Both the position numbers and the translations under genes were made by a program. Below are positions 9,449 through 17,527 of a stretch of DNA of 64,000 nucleotides, one piece after another. Source of the stretch: Flavobacterium psychrotrophum (GTDB lineage Bacteria; Bacteroidota; Bacteroidia; Flavobacteriales; Flavobacteriaceae). Every line of letters begins with the position of its first letter. The stretch's first letter is position 1. Location of the stretch: positions 4,464,001-4,528,000 of the forward strand of contig NZ_CP031557.1 in NCBI RefSeq assembly GCF_003403075.1, given 5' to 3'. The notes under the pieces were generated by a model. That model was not told where the DNA came from. It made no database searches and was given only the letters and a program-made list of their open reading frames with translations.

Positions 9449-9796
9449 TTATTTATTAGCGGCTACAGCTTCCTGGTTCCATTTTTTTACTTCTGCAACC
9501 CTGCTGTCGGCATAGTTAACTTCAGTAAGTGTTTTTCCTGTCCAGAAAAACCACTTGCCAGATTTCTTGCCGTTTTCGTATTCGCCTATGCTTTGTTTGG
9601 TACCATCTTCGTTATACGATACCCACGCACCTGTAAGCTTACCATCTTTATAAAATCCGGTTTGCTTGATATTACCGTTGTCATAGTAATACGTGCTTTT
9701 AATTATATTGTTCTCTATAGAGTGTGAAGGTTTAACGCTTTGGGCTGATAACACACCTGCAACAAGCAGGAATCCGGCAACTATAATCTTTTTCAT
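9449..9796 (-). CDS. Small secreted YwqK/MORN-type repeat protein
   Basis: A secreted 115-residue protein of the kind often filed as YwqK-family antitoxin. It carries MORN-like repeat units: YYYDNGNIKQTGFYKDGKLTG, then WVSYNEDGTKQSIGEYENGKKSGKW. The start at 9796 gives a signal peptide (MKKIIVAGFLLVAGVLSAQ). An ATG at 9823 also exists but would put the transcript start (from a CAAATGTA -7 element on this strand at 9834-9841) only a few bases before it. Nothing nearby resembles a toxin partner, so the antitoxin label should not be read literally. Function unknown. Confidence 0.75.
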   Translation of the reverse strand: MKKIIVAGFLLVAGVLSAQSVKPSHSIENNIIKSTYYYDNGNIKQTGFYKDGKLTGAWVSYNEDGTKQSIGEYENGKKSGKWFFWTGKTLTEVNYADSRVAEVKKWNQEAVAANK

Positions 9797-9833
9797 ATCT
9801 ACTTTGTGTTTAAGGTTATACATCTATTTATAA

Positions 9834-9841
9834 CAAATGTA
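9834..9841 (-). promoter_or_regulatory. -7 element for the YwqK-like gene
   Basis: The minus strand reads TACATTTG, matching TAnnTTTG, about 38 bases before the chosen ATG at 9796. No well-spaced TTG was seen. Confidence 0.4.
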
Positions 9842-9939
9842 TAAAATTATTTTACACAAAAGACACATTGAGTTAACAATTTGGTAACATTCAATAAAAC
9901 TTAACATTCAAAGGTGTTAAGAGGCTGAAAATAAAACAT

Positions 9940-10941
9940 TTACTTTTTTAAGCCTAAAATTTTGTCGAGCTGCTTAACGAGTTCTGGGTCGCCGGGGCGT
10001 TTTGCATCAGCATCAACAACATTGCCATTAGGGCCTATAAGTATAAACCTCGGAATTGAATTAATGCCATAAGCAGTTATAAAATCAGACTTCCAGGCTT
10101 TGTCTGCTAATAATTGTGTACCGCCCATTTGCTTAGAGGTTACAAGGTTCTTCCACTTATCATGGTCTTTTTCTTCGTCTACACTAATGCTTACAAAAGC
10201 TACTTTTTTGCCCTTATAGCGTTCTTCTATAATTTGCAGGTTAGGTATCTCTTTTAAACAGGGGCCACACCAGGTAGCCCACACATCTATATATACATAT
10301 TTGCCTTTAAAGTCTTTCAGTGTATGGCTCCTGCCTCTGTAATCGTCATATTTAAAAGTGGGAGATGGCTGCCCCGTTAGTTGTTTAGCTTTAACCTGCT
10401 TTTCTATTTCGGCAGGCAGGCTGCGCGAATCTATCTGGGTTAGTTTAAACTGTACAGAACTCCTGAACATATAGGCGAGATCTTTGTCTTTAAGGCGTTC
10501 TTTCCACCCATCAATAAGCTTAGCCGTCTCTTCTTCAATATTGATACCCTCGTTAGCTCCTGCTTTTATAATGAGGTTGTTTTTATCCCGTTGCATTTGT
10601 GCCAGAAAGTTGTTTTCTTTTTCGCCTTTCCCTTCAAATAAAAGTGTACCGTCAAAGTCGGCAGCATCTGCGGTAAGCATAGTTTCAGAGTCATTTTTCA
10701 GGAAAACCGGAATCTCCTTTTCTCCATATAAAATATAAAAAGTACCCATGCCCTCCTGCACGGTGCCTTCAAACCTGCCTTCTGGGTTTATAGCAAAGGC
10801 TTTGCGCCATGTACCTTTTATGCTTGTTACGGCAACCGAGTCAGCATGGTTGTTTTTTATGTAGCCTTTAAAGTTAAGGGGAGTATCCTGGGCAAATCCC
10901 GAAACCCAGCAGGTAATGGCAAGTAATATAAACTTCTTCAT
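9940..10941 (-). CDS. TlpA-family thioredoxin-like protein with DUF4369-like N-terminal region
   Basis: Periplasmic thiol-disulfide oxidoreductase. The start at 10941 gives a signal peptide (MKKFILLAITCWVSGFAQ). A longer frame to 11001 adds only non-signal residues. Residues 20-180 form a beta-rich domain plus helices, as in Bacteroidota DUF4369-TlpA proteins. The thioredoxin fold begins near 190 and carries the active site WCGPC (Cys225, Cys228) after YVYIDVWAT. The cis-proline region GINSIPRFILI is present. It is followed (toward higher coordinates) by a paralogue with the same layout and likely arose by tandem duplication. It probably reduces or isomerises exported proteins. Confidence 0.88.
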   Translation of the reverse strand: MKKFILLAITCWVSGFAQDTPLNFKGYIKNNHADSVAVTSIKGTWRKAFAINPEGRFEGTVQEGMGTFYILYGEKEIPVFLKNDSETMLTADAADFDGTLLFEGKGEKENNFLAQMQRDKNNLIIKAGANEGINIEEETAKLIDGWKERLKDKDLAYMFRSSVQFKLTQIDSRSLPAEIEKQVKAKQLTGQPSPTFKYDDYRGRSHTLKDFKGKYVYIDVWATWCGPCLKEIPNLQIIEERYKGKKVAFVSISVDEEKDHDKWKNLVTSKQMGGTQLLADKAWKSDFITAYGINSIPRFILIGPNGNVVDADAKRPGDPELVKQLDKILGLKK

Positions 10942-11012
10942 AAGAGCAATGTTTTTGTAAATGTAACCTTCACCTGGTATAGCGGCAAATAAAGATACCA
11001 TTTTAAGGCAAT

Positions 11013-11037
11013 AAAAAACCCATGCGCGGCATGGGTT
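11013..11037 (-). terminator. Terminator between the two TlpA paralogues
   Basis: A 9-bp stem AACCCATGC / GCATGGGTT with a 3-base loop is followed on the minus strand by TTTTTTAT. It terminates the upstream gene (12043-11060), so the two paralogues are probably separate transcripts. Confidence 0.8.
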
Positions 11038-11059
11038 CTATAATTTTATGGAGATTGTT

Positions 11060-12043
11060 TTATTTAACAAGTCCGTCAAGCTGTGTCTGTAGTGCAGGGT
11101 CGCTTGGCCTTTTAGCATCGGCATCTACTACATTACCCTGTGGGTCTATTAGTAAAAAGCGTGGTATGCTGTTAATGCCATATGCTTGTGTAAACGCAGA
11201 TTTCCAGTCGGCATCCGCAAATAGCTGTATGCCACCAAGGCTCTTATCAGTTACAAATTTTTTCCATTTTTCGTGGTCTTTAGCAACATCTATAGAGATG
11301 CTTACAAACTCAATGTTTTTACCATGGTATCTCTCCTCAACTTTTTGAAGAAAAGGTATTTCCTGCCTGCATGGGCCGCACCATGTAGCCCAAACGTCTA
11401 TGTAAACATATTTGCCTTTAAGCGACTCCAGTTTAGTAGTACCGCCTTTGTGGTTTTCGTAGTTAAATAAAGGCGATGGCTGGCCTTTTAGTTTACTTAC
11501 AAGGGCGGCCTGCTGTGCCATCATTTCCAGCTGTTGTTTCTGGCCTTGTATTTGTTGTTCCATAGCCGTGCGGAAAGTTTGATCCAGGTTTTGGTCTTTA
11601 AGCAGCGCATTAAACTCGTCCAGTTTTGCGGTAATGGCTTTATTTTGCTCTTCCGGTGTGGCGTTTGCAATGCTTTCGCTTAATCGTTCCATATCAATGG
11701 CAAGCTTCGCAAGAATGTTATTTTCCTTTTGGCCTTTACCTTTATAGGTAATGGTTTCATCAAATTGCTTGGCATCAAGTGTAACGGCAATATCATAACC
11801 ATTTTTAAGGAACAGGGATGTTTGCTCAGTACCATCAAAAATTTGGTAAAAACCGGTTTCTATAGCAAAGCTACTGTTAAAGATTCCCGGTTTTTTAGTT
11901 TTAAGCACCTTACTAAAAGTGCGTGAGCGTATTACAAGCGAGTCGCTGTTTGGGTTTTTTATAACGGCAGAAAATTTTACTTTGTCTGCCTGGGCATGTA
12001 GCGCTACAGAGGCGAACATTAATAATGCCAGGAATTTTTTCAT
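11060..12043 (-). CDS. TlpA-family thioredoxin-like protein (paralogue 2)
   Basis: Periplasmic thioredoxin-like oxidoreductase, paralogue of the gene at 9940-10941. It has a signal peptide (MKKFLALLMFASVALHAQ) and a DUF4369-like N-terminal half. A helical, Gln-rich linker lies around 150-185 (EQQIQGQKQQLEMMAQQAA). The thioredoxin domain has WCGPC (Cys222, Cys225) and the cis-proline motif GINSIPRFLLI. Both paralogues end their conserved block with GNVVDADAKRP, which shows a recent common origin. The role is inferred from the family: maintaining thiols in exported proteins or cytochrome maturation. Confidence 0.88.
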   Translation of the reverse strand: MKKFLALLMFASVALHAQADKVKFSAVIKNPNSDSLVIRSRTFSKVLKTKKPGIFNSSFAIETGFYQIFDGTEQTSLFLKNGYDIAVTLDAKQFDETITYKGKGQKENNILAKLAIDMERLSESIANATPEEQNKAITAKLDEFNALLKDQNLDQTFRTAMEQQIQGQKQQLEMMAQQAALVSKLKGQPSPLFNYENHKGGTTKLESLKGKYVYIDVWATWCGPCRQEIPFLQKVEERYHGKNIEFVSISIDVAKDHEKWKKFVTDKSLGGIQLFADADWKSAFTQAYGINSIPRFLLIDPQGNVVDADAKRPSDPALQTQLDGLVK

Positions 12044-12218
12044 ACTTAATTAGTAAATTGTATTTGTAAGTGTAAAGATAAATATTTGAACGGTTAGGCT
12101 ACCCACTTTATTGTAAAATTTAAATGTAAGGCCATAATGCTTTTGTTGTTGAAATCCTGTTGAGCAAACATGCTATATAATAATGTGTATCTTGCGGTAT
12201 CTAACCCAAATACTGCTT

Positions 12219-12755
12219 ATGAAAATTATACGCCCTTTATTTGCTGTTCTTGTATTGCTGCTTGCAGCTTCCTGCGGTAATAAAACAGAAACCGTTACAG
12301 CAAAGCACTACAGTATAGATGTACCCTCTTTTTTGCAGAAAACTAAAGGACTTAATGATGCGGCGTCACTGCAATATAAAAGCGAAGATGAAGAATTTTA
12401 TCTCCTGGTTATAGATGAGCCACGTAAGGCTTTTGAAGATCTGGTAAAAGAAAATGCATTAGGTTTTGAACCCAACCTGGACGGGTATAGTGGTATTTTG
12501 CTTGAAAGCCTTGAAGAGGGCGCCCATGCCGAAGTAAAGCCGGTGTTGAAACCGGTAAAGATAAACGGACTTACGGCAAAGGTTACATCGCTTATAGGTA
12601 GTGTGGCAAATGAGAAGATTTATTGGAAAATTGCCTATATAGAGGGTAAGAGTAGGTATTATCAGGTATTGTGCTGGACATCGCCGGAAAAACAACCTGA
12701 ATTTGAGTCGGTAATGGATGAGATTATTAACTCGTTTAAAGAGGTTGGTAAATAG
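12219..12755 (+). CDS. Lipoprotein of unknown function
   Basis: A predicted lipoprotein of 178 residues. The ATG at 12219 gives MKIIRPLFAVLVLLLAASC with a lipobox ending in Cys19; the longer frame from 12183 has no signal. The mature part is a mixed alpha/beta domain (YSIDVPSFLQKTKGLNDAAS at the start, YYQVLCWTSPEKQPEFESVM near the end) and resembles small PsbP/DUF1795-like folds. I do not recognise a defined family with confidence. It stands alone between minus-strand TlpA genes and a repeat-rich spacer. Confidence 0.75.
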   Translation: MKIIRPLFAVLVLLLAASCGNKTETVTAKHYSIDVPSFLQKTKGLNDAASLQYKSEDEEFYLLVIDEPRKAFEDLVKENALGFEPNLDGYSGILLESLEEGAHAEVKPVLKPVKINGLTAKVTSLIGSVANEKIYWKIAYIEGKSRYYQVLCWTSPEKQPEFESVMDEIINSFKEVGK

Positions 12756-12880
12756 GAACTATAGATGCGAGCTGGCTGTTCCTGGATTGCTTTTATAGTC
12801 ATTAATTTCCCGCAGTCTGTCATTGGTGCGGAGGAGCGGAGCAATGCAATTTCGTTCTTGATGTAGTAGCTATAATGCGG

Positions 12881-12898
12881 ACCTGCCTGCAGGCAGGT
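12881..12898. repeat. Perfect 18-bp GC-rich palindrome in spacer
   Basis: ACCTGCCTGCAGGCAGGT is a perfect palindrome in the 358-base spacer between the lipoprotein and the AT-rich gene. A related CCTGCC..GGCGGG unit occurs near 36820. It is probably a dispersed repeat rather than an operator. Confidence 0.55.
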
Positions 12899-12915
12899 GA
12901 TACGAATGTTGCATG

Positions 12916-12992
12916 ACACAGATTTACGCAGATTTTTTCACGATTGCTTTAGAGTGCTGTCATTGCGAGGGAAGTACGATCGCGGCAATCTT
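12916..12992 (+). repeat. Left copy of composite repeat flanking the AT-rich gene
   Basis: It contains, in order, CAGATTTACGCAGATTTTTT, CACGAT, and GTCATTGCGAGG...CGCGGCAATCTT. The same blocks occur in reverse complement at 13897-13970. Each block resembles dispersed repeats of Bacteroidota genomes. Confidence 0.65.
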
Positions 12993-13049
12993 CAAACACA
13001 AAAATTAGTTCTTGAAAGAAGATTTTTTTTTAAAACTTTTCTTTCAAGT

Positions 13050-13079
13050 TTGGTATGCAATATTCAAATACTACATTTG
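13050..13079 (+). promoter_or_regulatory. Promoter of the AT-rich orphan gene (TTG-N19-TACATTTG)
   Basis: TTG at 13050-13052 and TACATTTG at 13072-13079 are 19 bases apart, a near-ideal Bacteroidota promoter. The predicted start near 13086 is 28 bases before the ATG, so the gene carries its own promoter inside the repeat-bounded module. Confidence 0.65.
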
Positions 13080-13113
13080 CTTAGAATCTTGTATTTAATT
13101 ATCTGTAATCATT

Positions 13114-13881
13114 ATGGAAGTTATGTCGAAAATTACGCATTCAAAAGAGTTTGCAGATTTTGTGAAAAACGGAGTAGATCAGAAGTATCATATAGGTACT
13201 GGCAATCCCTATGCTAAAATTTTATTTGTTGGAAAGGAATCAGCTATAAATAAAAATGAGATTGATAGGATGCAAAAATATTCTGAAAATGCGAGAGAAT
13301 GGAGTGAATATGTGCAAAATAGCGGGTGTCAAAGGCTGAATTATCCTGTGCACAAAAAAGATGGTAAATTATTTTTTGAGGATCATGACTTACGAAAAGG
13401 CTGGGGAAGAAATACATGGAGTAAATATCAAAAGCTTACGGATTTGATTTTTAGAAAAAACGAGAAGCCTTTTTATGTTGATTTTCTTGAAAATGTTTTC
13501 ACAACTGAAATTAATGATTCGCCTGAAAAAAATACAGCTTCTGCGGATAAAAGTTCGTTAAGTAGCCGCAAAGAACTGTTTAGGGCATCAAAATTCATTC
13601 AAGATTTTCCAGTTGTAGTTTTAGCTTGCTCAAATTATTTTAAGAATAATGATAATCTCCGGGAGATTGATAAAACGTTCAGTGTAGAATATTTTGATGG
13701 AGAAGGAAAAAAGTATACGCCTTCAAATTGGTTTTATACTCATTATAGTACTGACGAAAATAGGTCGAGGCTTGTAATTCATACGAGACAATTAAGTGCT
13801 AATGTAAAACCTGAATTATTAGGAGACATGGCTAATATTATAAGGCAACATTTAATTCGTACACGAAATATAGAGGTATAG
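13114..13881 (+). CDS. Hypothetical protein, possible uracil-DNA-glycosylase-like fold
   Basis: A 255-residue cytoplasmic protein without signal or membrane segments; an in-frame ATG at 13123 is an equally good start. The opening GNPYAKILFVGKESAINKNE resembles the first strand and loop of uracil-DNA-glycosylase-like enzymes (ILFVG.E). FPVVVLACSNYF and LVIHTRQLSANVKPELLG resemble the later strand and the closing His-containing segment of that fold. This is a fold-level guess only. The gene is visibly more AT-rich than its neighbours, has its own promoter, and lies between inverted copies of one composite repeat, so recent acquisition is likely. It could be a small defence or DNA-modifying protein, but nothing proves this. 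Confidence 0.6.
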   Translation: MEVMSKITHSKEFADFVKNGVDQKYHIGTGNPYAKILFVGKESAINKNEIDRMQKYSENAREWSEYVQNSGCQRLNYPVHKKDGKLFFEDHDLRKGWGRNTWSKYQKLTDLIFRKNEKPFYVDFLENVFTTEINDSPEKNTASADKSSLSSRKELFRASKFIQDFPVVVLACSNYFKNNDNLREIDKTFSVEYFDGEGKKYTPSNWFYTHYSTDENRSRLVIHTRQLSANVKPELLGDMANIIRQHLIRTRNIEV

Positions 13882-13896
13882 TTCATCGGGCGTTAT

Positions 13897-13986
13897 AAGA
13901 TTACCGCGCTCCGTTCCTCCGCTCGCAATGACTATCGTGAAGAAAAATCTGTGTAAATCCGCTCAATCCGCTTCATCCGCGTTCCA
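13897..13986 (-). repeat. Right, inverted copy of composite repeat flanking the AT-rich gene
   Basis: Its reverse complement reads GGATTTACACAGATTTTTCT, then CACGAT, GTCATTGCGAGCGGAGG and GCGCGGTAATCTT. This is the same block order as 12916-12992. The outer part, with CAATCCG / CATCCGC steps, is similar to 54365-54420. Confidence 0.65.
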
Positions 13987-14004
13987 TGCAGATAATCTAC
14001 AACC

Positions 14005-14562
14005 TCAAAAATACACCCTTATAAACGGCATAAAGGCATCGCTATACACCATATCGCTTTCTTTATAAAGTACGTTGTAACGCATGCCTATGGTTACGTT
14101 TTCCATGCGGTAGCCTGCACCAAGAAAAAGTGCAGTGTTCCAAAAATCGTGTGTATTCCCTCCGGAATATCCGGCGTAGCCCGGTATGGTGTAATTAAAT
14201 CCATCAGCATAATCCATATTTACGCGCAGCTGCTGTAATTCGGCCGATAGCTGTACCTGCGGTATGGGATTGCCCAGAAAGATTAATGAGCCGCCGTATA
14301 TAAAACTGCTATACCAGTCTTTTTGATACACATAGCTGCCCTGCAAGCCAATACCTGCTGCTACATACTCGTTAAAATTATAGATGGCGCCGGGTGCAAT
14401 ATTTACATCGGTATAGCCGCTGCCAAAACCTATGCCCAGGCCACCGCCAAATTGCACTTTGTCCCAAAATGTAACTTCCTGCGCAGTTGCAGTGCTAAAA
14501 ATTGAACAGAATGCGAATGCAGTTGTTAATTTTGTTAAAAAAATGATAAAGCCTTGTCGCAT
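14005..14562 (-). CDS. Outer-membrane beta-barrel-like protein next to sucA
   Basis: A predicted exported 185-residue protein. It has an N-terminal signal segment (TKLTTAFAFCSIFSTATAQ), then alternating Gly/aromatic strands (VQFGGGLGIGFGSGYTDVN, VAAGIGLQGSYVY, NTALFLGAGYRM, VTIGMRYNVLY) and a terminal aromatic strand FMPFIRVYF. That pattern fits a small 8-stranded barrel. Homologues beside sucA are, as I recall, often labelled alpha-ketoglutarate decarboxylase; the sequence has no enzyme motif, so that label probably comes from the neighbour. It is divergent from sucA, with 114 bases between starts. Confidence 0.75.
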   Translation of the reverse strand: MRQGFIIFLTKLTTAFAFCSIFSTATAQEVTFWDKVQFGGGLGIGFGSGYTDVNIAPGAIYNFNEYVAAGIGLQGSYVYQKDWYSSFIYGGSLIFLGNPIPQVQLSAELQQLRVNMDYADGFNYTIPGYAGYSGGNTHDFWNTALFLGAGYRMENVTIGMRYNVLYKESDMVYSDAFMPFIRVYF

Positions 14563-14607
14563 CTGGGGCGGGATATATAATTACTGACCATAAATATATA
14601 AAAAACG

Positions 14608-14638
14608 TTGAAAGATTATTAGAAATGATGTACTTTTG
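14608..14638 (+). promoter_or_regulatory. Promoter of sucA-sucB (TTG-N20-TACTTTTG)
   Basis: TTG at 14608-14610 and TACTTTTG at 14631-14638 are separated by 20 bases. The predicted transcript start is near 14645, giving a leader of about 32 bases before the sucA ATG. Confidence 0.75.
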
Positions 14639-14676
14639 CGTAAAATTTTATAACCCACCGTCACAAACAAATAGGT

Positions 14677-17475
14677 ATGGACAGGTTTTCCTTTTTAAAC
14701 GCAGCTAATACTGCCTTTTTTGCTGATTTATACGATCAATATATTGAGAACCCTGATAGTGTTGAGCCAAGCTGGCGCGCCTTTTTCCAGGGATTTGATT
14801 TTGCAGCCAGTGATTATGGCTCTGGCGCTACCGAGGTAGCTGCTACAACTACTACACAGCAAACCGCTGCCGCACCGGCCCCGGTTTCTGACTATTCAGG
14901 CATCCCCGAAAAACTACAGAAAGAATTTAAGGTGCTAAACCTTATTGAGGGCTACCGTACCCGAGGCCACTTGTTTACAAAAACAAACCCGGTACGCGAG
15001 CGCCGCACGTTTAGCCCTACGCTTGATCTTGAAAACTTTGGGCTAAGCAATGCTGACCTTACTACCGTGTTTGATGCCGGTAAAGAAGTAGGCCTGCAAA
15101 ATGCTACCCTTGCCCAAATCGTAGACCACCTGCAAAAGGTGTACTGCGGCCACACGGGTATTGAGTACATGTATATTCGCGATCCTAAAACAAGGCAGTG
15201 GATACAGAACAGGCTTTCGGTTAACCAAAACCAGCCTGACTTTAACGCCGATCAGAAGAAAACCATTCTTGGTAAACTGAACGAGGCGGTTTCTTTTGAA
15301 AATTTCCTTCATACAAAATATGTAGGCCAAAAACGTTTCTCTCTTGAAGGAGGCGAAACGCTAATACCGGCACTTGACGCACTTATTGAGGCTGCTGCCG
15401 AAAAAGGTGTAGAGCAGTTTGTTATGGGTATGGCACACCGTGGCCGCCTTAACGTGCTTGCTAACGTGTTTGGAAAAAACACATCAGATATCTTTAGCGA
15501 ATTTGATGGTAAAGATTATGATGATGATGCCCTTTTTGATGGTGATGTTAAATACCACCTTGGCCTTACCGCAGATAAGGTTACTAAAACAGGCAAACAG
15601 ATAAATATTAACCTTGCGCCAAACCCAAGCCACCTTGAAACGGTAGGCGCGGTTATAGAAGGTATTGCCCGTGCAAAACAGGATAAATACTTTCCGGACG
15701 ATTTTAGTAAAGTGCTACCTATTGCACTACACGGCGATGCTGCTGTGGCAGGGCAGGGTATTGTTTACGAAATTGTACAGATGGCTAAGCTTGACGGTTA
15801 CAAAACCGGAGGTACAATTCACGTAGTGGTTAACAACCAGGTGGGCTTTACCACTAACTACCTTGATGCACGTTCGTCAACCTATTGTACTGATGTGGCT
15901 AAAGTAACCCTTTCGCCGGTGCTTCACGTAAATGCAGACGATGCAGAGGCGGTAGTACACGCTACGCTTTTTGCGCTTGATTACCGTATGGAATTTGGTT
16001 CAGACGTGTTTATCGACCTTTTAGGTTACCGTAAGTATGGGCATAACGAAGGTGATGAGCCGCGTTTTACCCAACCAAAACTATACAAGATCATTGCCAA
16101 GCATAAAAACCCACGCGACCTGTATGCCGATGTGCTTATTGCAAACGGTATCATTGCGGGCGACTATGTTAGCGGCCTTGAAAAAGAATATAAAGACAAA
16201 CTTGAGCAAAACCTGGAGTCGTCGCGCAAGATAGATCTTACTACAATAACCCCGTTCATGCAAAATGAGTGGGAAGGTTATAAGCAGGCAGATGCAACAG
16301 AAATGCTGCAAAAGGTAAATACGGCTTTCAGTAAAGATATCCTTACTGATATTGCCAGGACGATTACCGAGCTTCCTGAAGATAAAAAATTCATCAACAA
16401 AATACAAAAGCTGGTTAACGACCGTAAGAATATGTATTTTGAAAACGATAAGCTGGACTGGGCTATGGGCGAATTGCTTGCTTATGGTACACTGCTTACC
16501 GAAGGTTATGATGTGCGCATTTCGGGCCAGGACGTAGAACGCGGTACCTTCTCGCACCGCCATGCCGTTATTAAGGTAGAGGAGAGTGAAGAAGAGGTAG
16601 TTCTACTTAATACGCTCAAAGACCAGAAAGGTAAATTCCATATCTTTAATTCACTACTTAGCGAATATGCGGTAGTAGGTTTTGATTATGGTTATGCTTT
16701 TGCGGCGCCTAAAACGCTTACCATTTGGGAAGCACAGTTTGGAGATTTCTCTAACGGTGCCCAGATAATGATAGACCAGTACATTAGTGCTGCCGAAGAT
16801 AAGTGGAACAACCAGAATGGCCTTGTGTTCTTATTGCCTCACGGTTATGAAGGACAGGGAGCAGAGCACAGTAGCGCCCGTATGGAGCGTTACCTGCAAC
16901 TGTGTGCTAACCACAATATGTATGTGGCAGACTGTACTACACCGGCAAACTTCTTCCACCTTTTAAGAAGGCAGATGAAGACAGATTTCCGTAAGCCGCT
17001 TATCGTGTTTACACCTAAGAGCTTACTACGTCACCCGCTTGTAGTGTCTAGCGCAGATGAACTTGCAAACGGCAGTTTCCAGGAAGTACTGGATGACCCT
17101 ATTGCAGATCCTGCAAAAGTAAAAACACTGGTATTTTGTACCGGTAAGTTCTACTACGACCTTTCGGCAGAACGCGAAAACCTGAAACGTGACGATGTAG
17201 CCATAGTGCGTATAGAGCAGCTTTTCCCGCTGCCTGTAGAGCAGCTTAAAGCCGTTATTGCAAAATACAGCAATGCTGACGATTTTGTATGGGCACAGGA
17301 AGAACCACGCAATATGGGTGCTTACACGTATATGCTGGTAAACTTTACCGAGGTTAAATTCCGCCTGGCAGCCCTTAAGGCATACAGCGCACCTGCTGCA
17401 GGTAGCTCATCGCGTGCTAAAAAACGCCATGCTGCTGCCATAGCCATGGTTTTTGATAAGAATTTGTTTAATTAA
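14677..17475 (+). CDS. sucA: 2-oxoglutarate dehydrogenase E1 component
   Basis: Thiamine-diphosphate-dependent E1 of the 2-oxoglutarate dehydrogenase complex, which decarboxylates 2-oxoglutarate and passes the succinyl group to E2. The 932 residues match the family. The N-terminus FLNAANTAFFADLYDQYIEN carries the E2-binding region. Other motifs are IEGYRTRGHLFTKTNPVRER, GMAHRGRLNVLANVFGK, LHGDAAVAGQGIVYE (ThDP/Mg site), NNQVGFTT, YRKYGHNEGDEP, and the C-terminal transketolase-like half ending in RIEQLFPLPVEQL. The E2 gene follows after 52 bases and shares its promoter. No E3 gene is in the window. Confidence 0.97.
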   Translation: MDRFSFLNAANTAFFADLYDQYIENPDSVEPSWRAFFQGFDFAASDYGSGATEVAATTTTQQTAAAPAPVSDYSGIPEKLQKEFKVLNLIEGYRTRGHLFTKTNPVRERRTFSPTLDLENFGLSNADLTTVFDAGKEVGLQNATLAQIVDHLQKVYCGHTGIEYMYIRDPKTRQWIQNRLSVNQNQPDFNADQKKTILGKLNEAVSFENFLHTKYVGQKRFSLEGGETLIPALDALIEAAAEKGVEQFVMGMAHRGRLNVLANVFGKNTSDIFSEFDGKDYDDDALFDGDVKYHLGLTADKVTKTGKQININLAPNPSHLETVGAVIEGIARAKQDKYFPDDFSKVLPIALHGDAAVAGQGIVYEIVQMAKLDGYKTGGTIHVVVNNQVGFTTNYLDARSSTYCTDVAKVTLSPVLHVNADDAEAVVHATLFALDYRMEFGSDVFIDLLGYRKYGHNEGDEPRFTQPKLYKIIAKHKNPRDLYADVLIANGIIAGDYVSGLEKEYKDKLEQNLESSRKIDLTTITPFMQNEWEGYKQADATEMLQKVNTAFSKDILTDIARTITELPEDKKFINKIQKLVNDRKNMYFENDKLDWAMGELLAYGTLLTEGYDVRISGQDVERGTFSHRHAVIKVEESEEEVVLLNTLKDQKGKFHIFNSLLSEYAVVGFDYGYAFAAPKTLTIWEAQFGDFSNGAQIMIDQYISAAEDKWNNQNGLVFLLPHGYEGQGAEHSSARMERYLQLCANHNMYVADCTTPANFFHLLRRQMKTDFRKPLIVFTPKSLLRHPLVVSSADELANGSFQEVLDDPIADPAKVKTLVFCTGKFYYDLSAERENLKRDDVAIVRIEQLFPLPVEQLKAVIAKYSNADDFVWAQEEPRNMGAYTYMLVNFTEVKFRLAALKAYSAPAAGSSSRAKKRHAAAIAMVFDKNLFN

Positions 17476-17527
17476 TTGTATTTTTGATTTTCAATAATAT
17501 AGCAACACATATTAAAATTATACTGAC

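Noticed and set aside
12897..13217. A 106-codon frame before the AT-rich gene
   Set aside because: It runs through dispersed repeats and the promoter of the real gene, and overlaps that gene in another frame.
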